A stretch of DNA of 48,538 bases from Verrucomicrobiota bacterium (GTDB taxonomy: Bacteria > Verrucomicrobiota > Verrucomicrobiia > Limisphaerales > SIBE01), in the NCBI GenBank assembly GCA_021733945.1, contig JAIPJX010000019.1, positions 1 through 48,538 of the forward strand. Direction: 5' to 3'. A program made the position numbers and the translations under genes. Within the stretch, counting starts at the first letter, position 1, and each line of letters begins with the position of its first letter. The notes below the pieces were generated by a model. That model saw nothing but the letters and a program-made list of their open reading frames with translations, had not been told where the DNA came from and ran no database searches. This document shows, one piece after another, positions 8,009 through 17,700 of the stretch.

Positions 8009-8983
8009 TCATACGGACTCCGATGCCAGCGGAACAGCCGCCGCCCCGCGCCACTGCCGACTACGACCGTACACCCGCGCCGCGCGCTCCTGCACCAGCT
8101 GGGCAACAATGCTGACGCCGATCTCGGAAACACTCTGCGAGGCAATATCCAGCCCCACCGGACAGGCCACCCGCGCAAGCTCGGTCTCGGTGGCAATGCC
8201 CCGGTCCAGGAATTCACTGAAGATCAGGCGCCGTTTTCGACTGCTCCCGATCATTCCCAGAAATACAAACGGTCGTTTAACCCAATTCCTGAGGACCAAG
8301 GCATCGTGCTGATGCCCTCGCGTCACGATCAATCCAAATGCGGGCCCGGTCGACGAAGCGTCCTCCAACAGTTTTTCCCAGGCGTCCACCCGAAACCGGG
8401 TGGAGCCGGGAAAATGACGGTCATTCGCAAGCGCCGGCCGATCATCAAACACGGTCACCTCAAAATCGACCTGCTGCGCCATCGGCACCACAGCCTGCGC
8501 CACATGCCCCGAACCCGCGACCCACAACGCACAGGGAGGGGCAACCGTTTCGCGGTAGAGCCATTCTCCAGAGATCGGTTCCTCCACCCAATCGATTGAA
8601 AAATCATCCCTCACCCCCCACACCAGCGTTTTTTCAGGATTCACCAGGGCTCGCCAAAGTTCACCCGCCTGGGCCGCCCGCGGCAGAATCACTCCGGACA
8701 CCCTGCCTCCACACACCAGGCCGTCGTCCCACCCAAAATCGTGATCCAACACCAGATCGAACGTCGCCGGTTCACCTGTGATCAGGGCGCGACGCGCGCG
8801 ATCCTGAATCTCCGCTTCGAGGCAACCTCCCCCCAGAGTCCCGTGAATTCTTCCATCCCCAAAAAACAACGCCTTGGCACCCATCTTCTGGGGACTGGAA
8901 CCTTTGATCGCAGTGATGATCCCAAGAGCGAACGGTTGTTCCGCATCGAGAACCATCGGCAGGTATTCAAAAAACCGGGCCAT
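8009..8983 (-). CDS. xdhC: XdhC/CoxI family protein (molybdenum cofactor insertion chaperone)
   Basis: A 324-residue protein with the two-part XdhC architecture. The N-terminal XdhC_CoxI domain carries GTLGGGCLEAEI (about residues 50-60). The C-terminal Rossmann domain begins at LWVAGSGHVAQAVVPMA (about 173-189) and includes VFDDRPALAN and VTRGHQHD. XdhC proteins bind molybdopterin cofactor and help sulfurate and insert it into xanthine dehydrogenase or related hydroxylases. The mocA-like gene starts 34 bp after its end, the common pairing. No xanthine-dehydrogenase-type structural genes are in this window, so the client enzyme is encoded elsewhere or unknown. Confidence 0.87.
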   Translation of the reverse strand: MARFFEYLPMVLDAEQPFALGIITAIKGSSPQKMGAKALFFGDGRIHGTLGGGCLEAEIQDRARRALITGEPATFDLVLDHDFGWDDGLVCGGRVSGVILPRAAQAGELWRALVNPEKTLVWGVRDDFSIDWVEEPISGEWLYRETVAPPCALWVAGSGHVAQAVVPMAQQVDFEVTVFDDRPALANDRHFPGSTRFRVDAWEKLLEDASSTGPAFGLIVTRGHQHDALVLRNWVKRPFVFLGMIGSSRKRRLIFSEFLDRGIATETELARVACPVGLDIASQSVSEIGVSIVAQLVQERAARVYGRSRQWRGAAAVPLASESV

Positions 8984-9019
8984 AAATCAGGCGAAGCGTA
9001 CCGCTCAGCACCCCGTCTG

Positions 9020-9793
9020 TCACGCCTTAGTCATCGCCGCCTGGACCGCGCGCGGAAGGATCTCGCTCACATCCCCCTCAATTCGAAGCCAAACAACGGA
9101 AGACCCGTCGTGATCCGTCGGCCCGCGGTTGACAATCGCGTATGGGATCCCGCGCCGCGCCGCGAGAATCGGGATGCCTGCCGCAGGATGCACCGAAAGG
9201 CTGGATCCCAAAGAAAGCACCAGATCCGCCTCCAGGGCTGCCCGGTTCGCCCGTTCCAACTGATCGGCACTCAGGTTCTGTCCAAAACTGATCGTCGCCG
9301 GTTTCAGATACCCCCCACACTCGCATCGGGGTGCCCTGCGATTGATCCGGAAGAACTCGAAATGCGGGTCCGGATCCATTCGCCGCTTGCAGGTCTGACA
9401 TTCCACCTGGCCATTCGTTCCGTGAAGCTCCACAAGCCGGTCGGCAGATGTGCCGGCTTTCGCGTGCAGCCCATCGATGTTCTGGGTAACAACCATCAGA
9501 AGCCGCCCCCCCTTCTCAAGGTTCACAATGGCCGCGTGCGCCTCATTGGGAATCGCGTCCCGAAACGCCGACCACCCTTCCAGTTTGTAATCCCAGTGCT
9601 CGATCCGTGACGCTTCGGAGCGCATGAAATCCTGATAATAGACCGGCTGCCGTCGCTTCCACACCCCCTCCGGTCCCCGGAAATCCGGAATCCCGCTCCC
9701 GGTCGATATTCCGGCCCCCGTGAAAACCAGAATCCGCGAGGCCTCGCGCAAATACCCGATCAATTGATCCATCAAATCCGTGGTATCCGACAT
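9020..9793 (-). CDS. cobB: Sir2-family NAD-dependent protein deacylase
   Basis: A 257-residue sirtuin. It shows the NAD-binding VFTGAGISTGSGIPDFRG (about residues 23-40), TQNIDGLH (about 103-110), the catalytic histidine in VELHGTN, a zinc module CQTC...CECGG with four cysteines, and a second Rossmann part SLGSSLSVHPAAG. Sirtuins remove acyl groups from lysines using NAD and produce nicotinamide and O-acyl-ADP-ribose. The insert PVYYQDFMRSEASRIEHWDYK lies where CobB-type enzymes have a cap. The gene is followed 36 bp later by xdhC. Its neighbours give no clear substrate. All catalytic and zinc residues I can check are present, so it should be active. Confidence 0.88.
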   Translation of the reverse strand: MSDTTDLMDQLIGYLREASRILVFTGAGISTGSGIPDFRGPEGVWKRRQPVYYQDFMRSEASRIEHWDYKLEGWSAFRDAIPNEAHAAIVNLEKGGRLLMVVTQNIDGLHAKAGTSADRLVELHGTNGQVECQTCKRRMDPDPHFEFFRINRRAPRCECGGYLKPATISFGQNLSADQLERANRAALEADLVLSLGSSLSVHPAAGIPILAARRGIPYAIVNRGPTDHDGSSVVWLRIEGDVSEILPRAVQAAMTKA

Positions 9794-9832
9794 GGCCCCA
9801 TGGTCACAGCTCCCCCGCCAAATGCAAACGTG

Positions 9833-10305
9833 TTATGGCAGCGCCTGGAGGAAGCTCTCGAACCCGGCGCGCACATCGCCGGAACCACCCGCCAATGCAG
9901 TCGCAACCTCTTGGGATTTCAGGTCCATGCCGGAGGCGTGACAGAAACCCGCCACCTGCGCCGCGACTCCCGGAGCGGAAGCGTCCAGGGCACGTATCAA
10001 TTCCGGAACATTCAAGCCGTGAACCGCGATCAGCCGTCGTGCGTATTCCCGTGCCGCCGTGAACCGGTCATCCCCGTCTCCATCGATCCAGATCGGGTTC
10101 GTGGCTCCCACGACCCGGGGATGCCACGCCGTCGAGCTCGGCTGATAGGGCGCGGAATGGCCCAATAGGGTTCCGTGACCGGAACGTCTCCGCTGCGCAG
10201 GTGCAGTGTCCGGGCATCAAGCACCCGAAACGACTGCGCCATCCCGGACACAGCGGACAGGATGAATAAAACAACAAGGATCCGATTCGCACTCGAAAAC
10301 ATCAT
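9833..10305 (-). pseudogene. Frame-broken small exported protein with CehA/McbA-like C-terminal segment
   Basis: The reading starts at an ATG (10303-10305) that overlaps the stop of the HEAT gene as ATGA, so the start is well placed. The N-terminus is a good signal peptide (MMFSSANRILVVLFILSAVS, then GMAQ) followed by RVLDARTLHLRSGDVPVTEP and YWAIPRPIS. The frame is then lost. In another frame, from about 10150 down to the TAA at 9833, the text continues as AWHPRVVGATNPIWIDGDGD, then AAREYARRLIAVHG. The TNPIWIDGDGD and AREYARRL pieces resemble the C-terminal tail of CehA/McbA-type metallohydrolases. Adding one base near 10140-10160 would give a continuous protein of about 157 residues. No PHP catalytic domain is present. 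Either a sequencing indel or a decaying gene. Confidence 0.55.
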
Positions 10306-11093
10306 GGACTTTCCTTTGTTTCAGGGGGCCCACCCAGGTTTTGCTTCGCCCGAAGCGCTCGTTCCCGAACCAGGGCCGCTCCAGACCGGGAGGCTTCGTC
10401 AAGGATCGGGATCACGTCATCGGTGTCCGACCCAATGGCTTCAAGCGCACCAATCGCCAGCAATCCCATCGGTTCGTCCGATTCCCGGACCACACGGCCC
10501 AGGACCGGGACAGCGGACGCCGCCCTCGGTCCCATTCCCGCCAATGAATAACACGCATTCTCACGCACCAGGGGCTCGGCGTCAAACAGGGCCGCACTCA
10601 GCAGAAGGACCGTGTCGTCCGTGGCTTCGGCATGAAGAACCCCCAGGGCCACCACTGCCTGGATCCGCACCTGCGCTTCCGCATCGGTCACGGCCTGATG
10701 CAGCCACGGAATCGCGGGTCGGGCGTGCACCCCAAGTTTCCCGATCGCAGCCACGGCGCGTGCGCGAATGGCCACCGCGTCCAGAGAGGGATCCGGAAGC
10801 ATCGCCTGAAGTTTGCGCGGCAGCATGGCAAATCTTTCCGCATAAGCCTCGCGAACGGTCGAGTGCCCGGTCTCCAGCAGTTCCCTGAGAAGCGGGAGCG
10901 CCTCCGGTCCCATCTGCTGAAAAGCCTCAATGGCCCCGGAGAGATTTCCGCGGGGACGGGTGAGTTCCCCGACCCAGGTCCTGCTGTTTCGGCCGCGGAG
11001 GATCGAGTCCGGGCGCACCCAATCGAACACAACGCCCAGCACCACCAACACCAGCAATGCCGAAACCCATCGTTTTGAAATCGCGCGAACCAT
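10302..11093 (-). CDS. HEAT-repeat protein with N-terminal membrane anchor
   Basis: A 263-residue protein. An N-terminal hydrophobic helix (WVSALLVLVVLGVVFDWV) after a basic start suggests a membrane anchor with the rest outside the cytoplasm. From about residue 45 it is built of helical HEAT or PBS-lyase-type repeats: AIEAFQQMGPEALPLLRELL, RARAVAAIGKLGVHARPAIP, RIQAVVALGVL, RENACYSLAGMGPRAASAVP, AIGALEAIGSD. Such repeats act as protein-binding scaffolds; no enzymatic residues are seen and the partner is unknown. The start at 11093 (ATG) is preferred; a GTG at 11114 would add seven residues. It is coupled by an ATGA overlap to the frame-broken gene downstream. Confidence 0.75.
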   Translation of the reverse strand: MVRAISKRWVSALLVLVVLGVVFDWVRPDSILRGRNSRTWVGELTRPRGNLSGAIEAFQQMGPEALPLLRELLETGHSTVREAYAERFAMLPRKLQAMLPDPSLDAVAIRARAVAAIGKLGVHARPAIPWLHQAVTDAEAQVRIQAVVALGVLHAEATDDTVLLLSAALFDAEPLVRENACYSLAGMGPRAASAVPVLGRVVRESDEPMGLLAIGALEAIGSDTDDVIPILDEASRSGAALVRERALRAKQNLGGPPETKESP

Positions 11094-11437
11094 TCGACCC
11101 AAATCATGGACCACCCCCCTCGCCGAGCCAACCTTTTACCCGAACCTTTTACCCGAACCGAAACCAACAGGCCGCCCCCCCGGGTCGAATCGTTCTGAGA
11201 GCCTGTCTGAAAACTCCAATTTCATCGTAGGTGCCGAGGTGACGAGGCTCCAATTGCCCGGGACATCGCCCGGTTTGGCAGGTGAAGAAGTCGACCTTCT
11301 TACGTCGGCTCCTACTTTTCAGACACGTTCCGAGTGCGCGTCTGATTTCGGGCGGCATCCGGGTGCCGGTGCTCGAAAACCGCCCCCGCGCGAGGCTCTC
11401 TTTGCCAAGCAGACGGAATTGAGCTACACAGGTCGCG
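11094..11437. other. Divergent intergenic region, 344 bp, mostly occupied by a repeat element
   Basis: It lies between the leftward HEAT gene and the rightward exporter gene. Bases 11195-11327 are the MITE-like repeat described separately. The remaining roughly 100 bp on each side must hold the two promoters; I could not place them with confidence. A near-duplicate of TTTTACCCGAACC occurs around 11130-11160. Confidence 0.5.
11195..11327. repeat. MITE-like repeat, full-length copy with terminal inverted repeats
   Basis: The element has TGTCTGAAAA at 11204-11213 and its exact inverse TTTTCAGACA at 11316-11325. The interior halves are imperfect inverted repeats of each other: GTAGGTGCCGAGGTGACGAG on one side matches GTAGGAGCCGACGTAAGAAG read from the other. 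The left edge CTGAGAGCCTGTCTGAAAA is identical to the left edge of the second copy at 13738. It codes for nothing obvious. It has the form of a non-autonomous palindromic element. Confidence 0.75.
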
Positions 11438-13741
11438 GTGAACTGGAATAACTGGAATCCGTTTCTTCGGTACCCGGTCGTTTCGCTGCTGGCGACGGCG
11501 GCGATCTCAATCCCGTTGATCCTCCAGATGGGAGGATTCCAGGTCACCTCGGAAACGCGGGCGTTGCTTGAGGGCGACCAACGGAATTTATCGAGCTACG
11601 AGAAAGTCAAGGAAATCCTGGCGGATGTCGAGGTGCTCGCCCTCAGCATGGAATGCGAGGAGGTGTTTTCACCGGCGGGCATCGACGCCGTGCGCCGGGT
11701 GAGCGAGGCGTTCACGCATCAGGAGGGAGTTCGGGACGTCAAGAGCCTGACCCATTCCTCCAAGCCGGTCCGCCGCGGATTCACCTTCGCAATGGTTCCC
11801 CTGATTCCTCCGGGCTCGGTCACACCCGAAGGACTCGCCGAACTGAAGACGTTCTGTCTTGGGCACCCGTTGATTCGCGACGTCATGGTCGCCGGCGATT
11901 CCCGGCACACGGTCATCACGGTCACCTACGATCGCGATCTGGAAAACCCCGCGCAGCAGAGGGCTTTGAACTCCGAAATCGAATCGATCCTGGGCCCCTT
12001 CCTCCTGGAGGGGTTGCGTTTCGAGAGAGTGGCCGTGCCGCTGATCGAACACGAAATTCGATCGACCCTGCGCCGGGACATTTCGAGATTTCTTCCCGCC
12101 GCCGCGCTCATCCTCACTTCAATCCTCTGGGTTGCGTTTCGTTCCTGGAGGATTCTGCTGCTCGTTCTGGCCAACCAGGCGGTGGTGGTGGCGCTGCTCC
12201 CCGGGCTGATCCAGATTTCGGGCTACAGCCTGAGCGTGTTCACTCTCCTGATCTTCCCGTTGCTCACCGGCATCCATCTCACCCTGCTGATCCATCTGTT
12301 TACATCCCTGCAGCGAATGGCATCGCCGGGGACCTCACCGATGACGGTGATTGAAAGGGCGTTGACGGAGGTCTTCAAACCGTGCCTCTTCGCCGCACTC
12401 ACGACGGGCATCGGGATGCTGTCGCTCGCCCTGAGCGATGTGAGACAGGTCCGCGAGTTCGGAGTGCTCGGAACCCTGGGCATCGTGTTGATTTTCACCG
12501 TCACCTTCGGACCGGGTTTGGCGGTTCTCCAAATCCTCCTCACCCGGGGAACCCTGCTCGGGTTTCCATCACCCACCCCCCGTCTCACCTCCTCTCCACC
12601 GGACCTGCCGCCCACCGGCACACGGTTCCCCCGGGTATTGACCCGGTTTGCAACCGAACGCCGGGGGCTCGTGCTGGCTCTCGCGGGGATCCTTGTGGTT
12701 GCTTCGTGCATCGGGATCGGACGGATACGAACCGACATCCGGGCGGTCGAATTCCTGAGCCCCGAGAGCCCGACACGGAAGGCGGTTGAGGAATTCGACA
12801 GGGTGTACGGCGGCATCAATGTGGTCCAGATCGAACTCGACACCGGTGCCCCCAACGGAGTCAACAGCCTGCCATTCCTGCGCTACGTCCAATCCGTGCA
12901 GGAATACGCATCCGCAAAGCGGGAAGTTTCCGGCGTCTATTCATACGCGCAGCTTCTGTCGATGATCAACCAGATCTGGGAGGGAGGCAAACCCGGGGCC
13001 CTGAAACTGCCGGACAACGTCTGGCTGATCAATCTCTTCGTGGTAGCCCTCAAAACGCAGGATTTTCCGTTCCTGACGGCGTTGGCCGACCCGGAACTGC
13101 GCACCGCCCACCTGGTGGTACGAACCCCGGACATGCCCTCGCGCCAGTATCTGGAACTCGTGAACGATGTCCTCAAATTCGCCCAAGACAACAAGCCGTC
13201 CAACGTATCGGTGTCCGCGGCCGAAGGCGTGCATTCGATCCTCGAAGCCGATCAGCGGATTCTCAGAAGTCAGCGCGAGAGCGTGTTCACCACGTTGCTG
13301 GTGGTGGGTGCCGTCCTCTCGGTTCTCTGGCGTTCCCCACTGCTCGCCTGCCTGACGCTCGTCACCAACGCGCTTCCGGTGGCGCTCGTGATCGCTCTGG
13401 CCGGGTTCCTGGACGTCCCACTGAACTCGATCACCCTGATGGTGGCCGCCATCACCCTGGGGATCGCCGTCGACGATTCGATCCATTTCATCACCCACTG
13501 GCGCGGGTGCCGGGCAGCGGGTTCGAGCAACGAGGAAGCGCTTCTCGAGAGCTTCCGGATCAAGGCCAGACCCATCATTTCCACAAGCGCCATTCTGATC
13601 CTCCTGCTGACCGTATTCTGGCTCTCCTCCTTTCCACCCGTCGTGCACTTCGGAATTCTCTCCGCCACCGCATTTGTCGGCGCACTGGTCGGCACGCTGT
13701 TCCTGCTTCCCTCGCTCCTTGCCTGGCGGCGAAATACCTGA
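11438..13741 (+). CDS. RND-superfamily (MMPL-type) exporter
   Basis: A 767-residue membrane protein with the duplicated RND layout: TM1 (residues 10-35), a large periplasmic loop, a cluster of five helices (about 215-375), a second single helix near 408-430 (GLVLALAGILVVASCIGIG), a second periplasmic loop and a second helix cluster (about 610-765). The motif LGIAVDDSIHFITHW in the second cluster carries the paired aspartates of the proton relay in RND/MMPL transporters. The first cluster has LIFPLLTGIHLTLLIHLF at the same place without that pair, so the two halves are asymmetric. This group exports lipids, hopanoids or hydrophobic compounds; the substrate here is unknown. The start is a GTG. 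The stop codon TGA (13739-13741) lies inside the second repeat copy, so the last residues may have been altered by its insertion. Confidence 0.82.
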   Translation: MNWNNWNPFLRYPVVSLLATAAISIPLILQMGGFQVTSETRALLEGDQRNLSSYEKVKEILADVEVLALSMECEEVFSPAGIDAVRRVSEAFTHQEGVRDVKSLTHSSKPVRRGFTFAMVPLIPPGSVTPEGLAELKTFCLGHPLIRDVMVAGDSRHTVITVTYDRDLENPAQQRALNSEIESILGPFLLEGLRFERVAVPLIEHEIRSTLRRDISRFLPAAALILTSILWVAFRSWRILLLVLANQAVVVALLPGLIQISGYSLSVFTLLIFPLLTGIHLTLLIHLFTSLQRMASPGTSPMTVIERALTEVFKPCLFAALTTGIGMLSLALSDVRQVREFGVLGTLGIVLIFTVTFGPGLAVLQILLTRGTLLGFPSPTPRLTSSPPDLPPTGTRFPRVLTRFATERRGLVLALAGILVVASCIGIGRIRTDIRAVEFLSPESPTRKAVEEFDRVYGGINVVQIELDTGAPNGVNSLPFLRYVQSVQEYASAKREVSGVYSYAQLLSMINQIWEGGKPGALKLPDNVWLINLFVVALKTQDFPFLTALADPELRTAHLVVRTPDMPSRQYLELVNDVLKFAQDNKPSNVSVSAAEGVHSILEADQRILRSQRESVFTTLLVVGAVLSVLWRSPLLACLTLVTNALPVALVIALAGFLDVPLNSITLMVAAITLGIAVDDSIHFITHWRGCRAAGSSNEEALLESFRIKARPIISTSAILILLLTVFWLSSFPPVVHFGILSATAFVGALVGTLFLLPSLLAWRRNT

Positions 13742-13806
13742 GAGCCTGTCTGAAAAGTAGGAGCCGACGCAAGAAGGTCCACTTCTTCAACTGCCAGACC
13801 GGGCAA
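13738..13806. repeat. Second, partial copy of the MITE-like repeat, inverted relative to part of the first
   Basis: CTGAGAGCCTGTCTGAAAA (13738-13756) equals the left edge at 11195-11213. The following text to about 13806 (GTAGGAGCCGACGCAAGAAG, then CAGACCGGGCA) matches the reverse complement of 11267-11325 with a few changes. The other half of the element and its closing TTTTCAGACA are not found downstream, so this copy is truncated. It begins at the stop codon of the exporter gene. Confidence 0.75.
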
Positions 13807-13917
13807 ATGGGAAAAACCGTCCGGCAACCGGGATATTCGCATCGAACCCGCGCCATCGTTGACGGTACCATCCGATTATGGCAGCGTGTGCGCCAACCGA
13901 AAACGAACCGATCAACC

Positions 13918-14766
13918 GTGAGAATTACAAAGGCCGTCATCACCGCCGCCGGGAGAAACCAGAACCGGATCCCCCTGCAAACCCTCGTGGACAGGGACGG
14001 CAAGCAGAAGTCGGCGTTGCAGATCATCATCGAAGAAGTGACCAGCAGCGGGATCGAAGAACTCTGCGTCGTGATCTCTCCCGGAGGAGAACGTGCCTAC
14101 AGCGAGGCGGCGGGCGACTGGGCCCAGCGCATAACCTTCATTGAACAAGCCAAGCCCCTCGGATACGGCCATGCCCTCTGGTGTTCGCGCGAATTTGTGC
14201 AGGGAGCACCGTTCCTGCATTTGGTCAGCGATCACCTGCACCTCAGCCACGAGGCAAGGCGCTGCGCCCATCAACTTGTGGAGGTCGCCCAGGAGGAGGC
14301 CTGTTCGGTCTCTGCCGTGCAGGCGACCCGCGAAACCCTCCTGCCGTATTACGGAGTGATCGGCGGCAAACGGGTCCCAAACCAGCCCCGGCTCTACGCC
14401 GTGGAAACGGTGCGGGAAAAACCAACCCCCACCGAAGCGGAACAACACCTGATGGTCCCCGGATTGAGGGCGGGCCACTATCTCTGTTTTTTTGGCATGC
14501 ACGTGTTCACTCCGGCCGTCCTGGAACTTCTTGACAGGTCGGTCTCCGAGGCCGCGCCGGACCAAAGCATCCAGCTTTCCCCCTCGCTGGCGCGTCTGGC
14601 AAATCAGGAACGTTACCGCGCGTTGGAGATTGCAGGGCAACGCTACAACATCGGCGTGAAATTCGGGCTCCTGAACGCTCAACTGGCGCTCGGTCTCAGC
14701 GGTTCGGACCGCGAGGAGGTTTTGGCACAACTCGTCGAGGTGCTGGCACAGCGTCCACAGGCATAA
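13918..14766 (+). CDS. Divergent GalU-like sugar nucleotidyltransferase
   Basis: A 282-residue protein of the nucleotidyltransferase fold, closest by eye to UTP-glucose-1-phosphate uridylyltransferases. Recognisable parts are the opening strand and loop [40 protein letters not shown], the family-like [17 protein letters not shown] (substrate and nucleotide loop) and [10 protein letters not shown] with the metal aspartate. The usual GxGTR-type loop is changed: after AAG there is RNQNR, with Asn where a second Gly is expected. The start is a GTG at 13918, chosen because the fold begins right after it ([11 protein letters not shown]). A GTG at 13888 is also in frame. The kinase-pyrophosphorylase fusion begins 28 bp after its stop, so the two are likely co-transcribed. 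Sugar and nucleotide are not known. Confidence 0.72.
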   Translation: MRITKAVITAAGRNQNRIPLQTLVDRDGKQKSALQIIIEEVTSSGIEELCVVISPGGERAYSEAAGDWAQRITFIEQAKPLGYGHALWCSREFVQGAPFLHLVSDHLHLSHEARRCAHQLVEVAQEEACSVSAVQATRETLLPYYGVIGGKRVPNQPRLYAVETVREKPTPTEAEQHLMVPGLRAGHYLCFFGMHVFTPAVLELLDRSVSEAAPDQSIQLSPSLARLANQERYRALEIAGQRYNIGVKFGLLNAQLALGLSGSDREEVLAQLVEVLAQRPQA

Positions 14767-14794
14767 GAACCACAGCCCCTGCCTTCCATCGCCC

Positions 14795-17700
14795 ATGTCC
14801 CTCAACCTCCCAGAACTCATCACCTCCGCTGATCCGGCTGTTCGCAATCAGGCACTGGAGGCCCTCTGCCGAACCGCCTCCCTTGAGGAACTCCTGGATC
14901 AGGCCGAACAACTCGAGGACTTCCGAAAATCTTCAGACAATCTGTACCACCGGGTCAGGGCCCTGTTCTTTCTTTGCGCGCTTCACAGATTCCATTTACC
15001 CGGGCTGATTCCCCCGGGATCCACGGGGCGGATCCCGTTTGAGGGATACGAACATTTGCTCAAACGCAGGTTCGAGGAAGCGATCACCGGGTTCCGTCAG
15101 ACCTGCGCTCAGTCCGGACCGACCGACGCCACCTCCAGCGCCCTGGCTGAAGCCTACCATGGTCTGGCATTCCAGACCCTCGCCGACCAGGTGCGGCACA
15201 GCGTGCGCTCGGTCCGCGGCAATCAATGGATGTTTCGGATCGGCCATCCGGAGGATCACCCGTTGCGGATCCGACGCGAACTGCTCGTCCGCTCGGGTGA
15301 AACAGGCCTGTTCCCGGTGCTCTGCGAACACACACCCGTCCGCATGGACCTTTCCCACAGCGCCTGGAGTGATATTTTTTTCCTGGGCATGGATTATCCC
15401 GAAGCGGCCCAGGTGCTGAACGTATCGATCGACCTGTGTGTGCATGGAACAGGCAGCGCACCACGTCCGCCGGTGGAAGCCTATCTCCGGGTGATCGACG
15501 AACCGGTGCTTCGGCTGACCAGTGTCGATCTCGAGGCCACCGTCGACATTGAGGATCTGGCCGATGTGTTCGATTTTGCAAAGGATTACCTGGGTCTGCT
15601 CAAAGCAGCCGTGATCGCTTCCGGCCTCGTGCCCCCCGGCATCGAAGGTTCCGGCCAGGATCTGGCGCACCTGCTCGCCCGGATCGTGGCACCCGGACAC
15701 GGCCTGGAGATCGTCAGCAGTGTCAATCACATCCCCAAGGGATCCAGACTCGCGGTTTCCACCAACCTCCTGGCCGCACTCACCGCGGCCTGCATGCGGG
15801 CAACCCATCAGACACGGTCCCTGACCGGCCCACTTGAGGAAGAGGAACGCCAGACCGTGGCCGTCCGGGCAATTCTCGGCGAATGGCTCGGCGGATCGGG
15901 CGGAGGATGGCAGGACTCCGGCGGCGTCTGGCCGGGAATCAAACTCATCCGGGGCGTAGCCGCGGGCGAAGGCGACCCCGAACACGGCATCAGCCGCGGC
16001 CGACTGCTCCCACGCCACGAAATCCTTGGCACAGAGAGAATCCCGGCCGAAGCGCGGGCAAGCCTCCAGAACAGCCTCGTGCTGGTGCACGGAGGCATGG
16101 CTCAGAACGTCGGCCCCATCCTGGAAATGGTCACCGAAAAATACCTGCTGCGCTCCGGCGCCGAATGGGAGGCGCGGCACAACGCCACTGAGATTCTGGG
16201 GGAAATACTCGACGCTCTGCAGTCCAATGACATTCGGCGGCTGGGTCAAGCGACCACCCGGAATTTTTACGGGCCGTTGCAGACCATCATCCCCTGGGCC
16301 ACCAACCGGTACACCGAATCGCTGGTTGATGCCCTTCGCTCCGAGTTCGGAGACCGGTTCTGGGGATTCTGGATGCTGGGAGGCATGTCCGGCGGCGGCA
16401 TGGGCTTTATCTTTGCGCCCGAATGCCGACAGGCGGCGCAGGTTCGACTCCAGGAGCTCATGCTGCAGAAAAAACGCGATCTGGAACATGGACTGCCGTT
16501 CGCGATGGACCCGGTGGTTTACGATTTTTCCGTCAATGAATCCGGATCGAGTTCGCGCCTGCTCGAAGGTGCCAATGCGTTGCTGCCCCCCGGTTATTAT
16601 GCTCTGCAGGTCCCCCGCATGCTCCGTCAGGATGCCCGCCGACTTTCCCCGGCCCGGAGGAGCGAAATGGATCGGTTCGGATCGGCCTGCCGCGAGCGTC
16701 CCGAACTGGACAACATGGTGCAGGTGCTGTTCGACCGGCTTTTCCCGGCCGAACACGACGGTGCAGCCGCTCGAAGCGATCTGACCGGGCAACTGGCCGA
16801 ACATGGTTTCGATGCCACCCAGCATGAAGAAATCCGGCGTGACCTCCGGTCCGGCCGAATCGGTCTGGCTCAGAACAGGCTCCCCACCCGCGTGGAAATC
16901 CTCGATGTCCAGCCCGGAGACATCCTGGATGCGCGAAAACCGCTCCCCGAAAAACTCAGAGCTCTGGGCATCGACGCCATCCGAAACCAACGCGTTGCCG
17001 TGGTCAGCCTGGCCGCCGGAGTCGGAAGCCGCTGGACGCAGGGAGCGGGCACCGTCAAGGCGCTGCACCCCTTCTGCAAGTTTGGAAGCCGGCACAGGAC
17101 ATTTCTGGAAGTGCACCTGGCAAAGTCCAGACAGACGAATCATCTTTGGAACGGAACCATCCCCCATGTCTTCAGCACCAGTTACATGACGCATGCCCCG
17201 ATCCAGGCGGCCCTGGAACGTGAAGCCAACTACGGTTACGAAGGACCCCTGATCCTCTCGCCGGGACGTGCCGTGGGCCTGAGGATGATCCCGATGCAGC
17301 GGGACCTGCGGTTCGCCTGGGAGGAGAGACCGCAGCAACTACTCGACGTACAGAAACAAAAGGTTCGGGAAAGCCTGCAAACCGCCCTGATGAACTGGGC
17401 AGCGCAGGCCGGGGAGGCCACCGATTACACCGACAACCAGACGCTGCAATGCCTGCACCCGGTCGGCCACTGGTATGAGATCCCCAATCTCCTGCGCAAC
17501 GGAGTTCTGGCCCGACTCCTGGAACAACAACCGAATCTCAGTCACCTGCTGCTCCATAACATCGACACACTGGGTGCCGACATCGACCCCGCCCTCCTGG
17601 GTGCCCACATCGAGAGTGGTGCCTGCCTCACCTACGAAGTGATCGCACGCCGGATCGACGATCGCGGGGGGGGTCTGGCCCGGGTGGACGGACGGGTTCG

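Noticed and set aside
9020-9793. The sirtuin as part of an antiphage defence system
   Set aside because: It is a single-domain CobB-type deacylase with no HerA, Argonaute, TIR or SIR2-fusion partner around it.
14996-17338. A 780-residue open frame antisense to the sugar fusion gene
   Set aside because: The sense frame has clear kinase and pyrophosphorylase motifs. The antisense frame is an artefact of GC-rich codon use.
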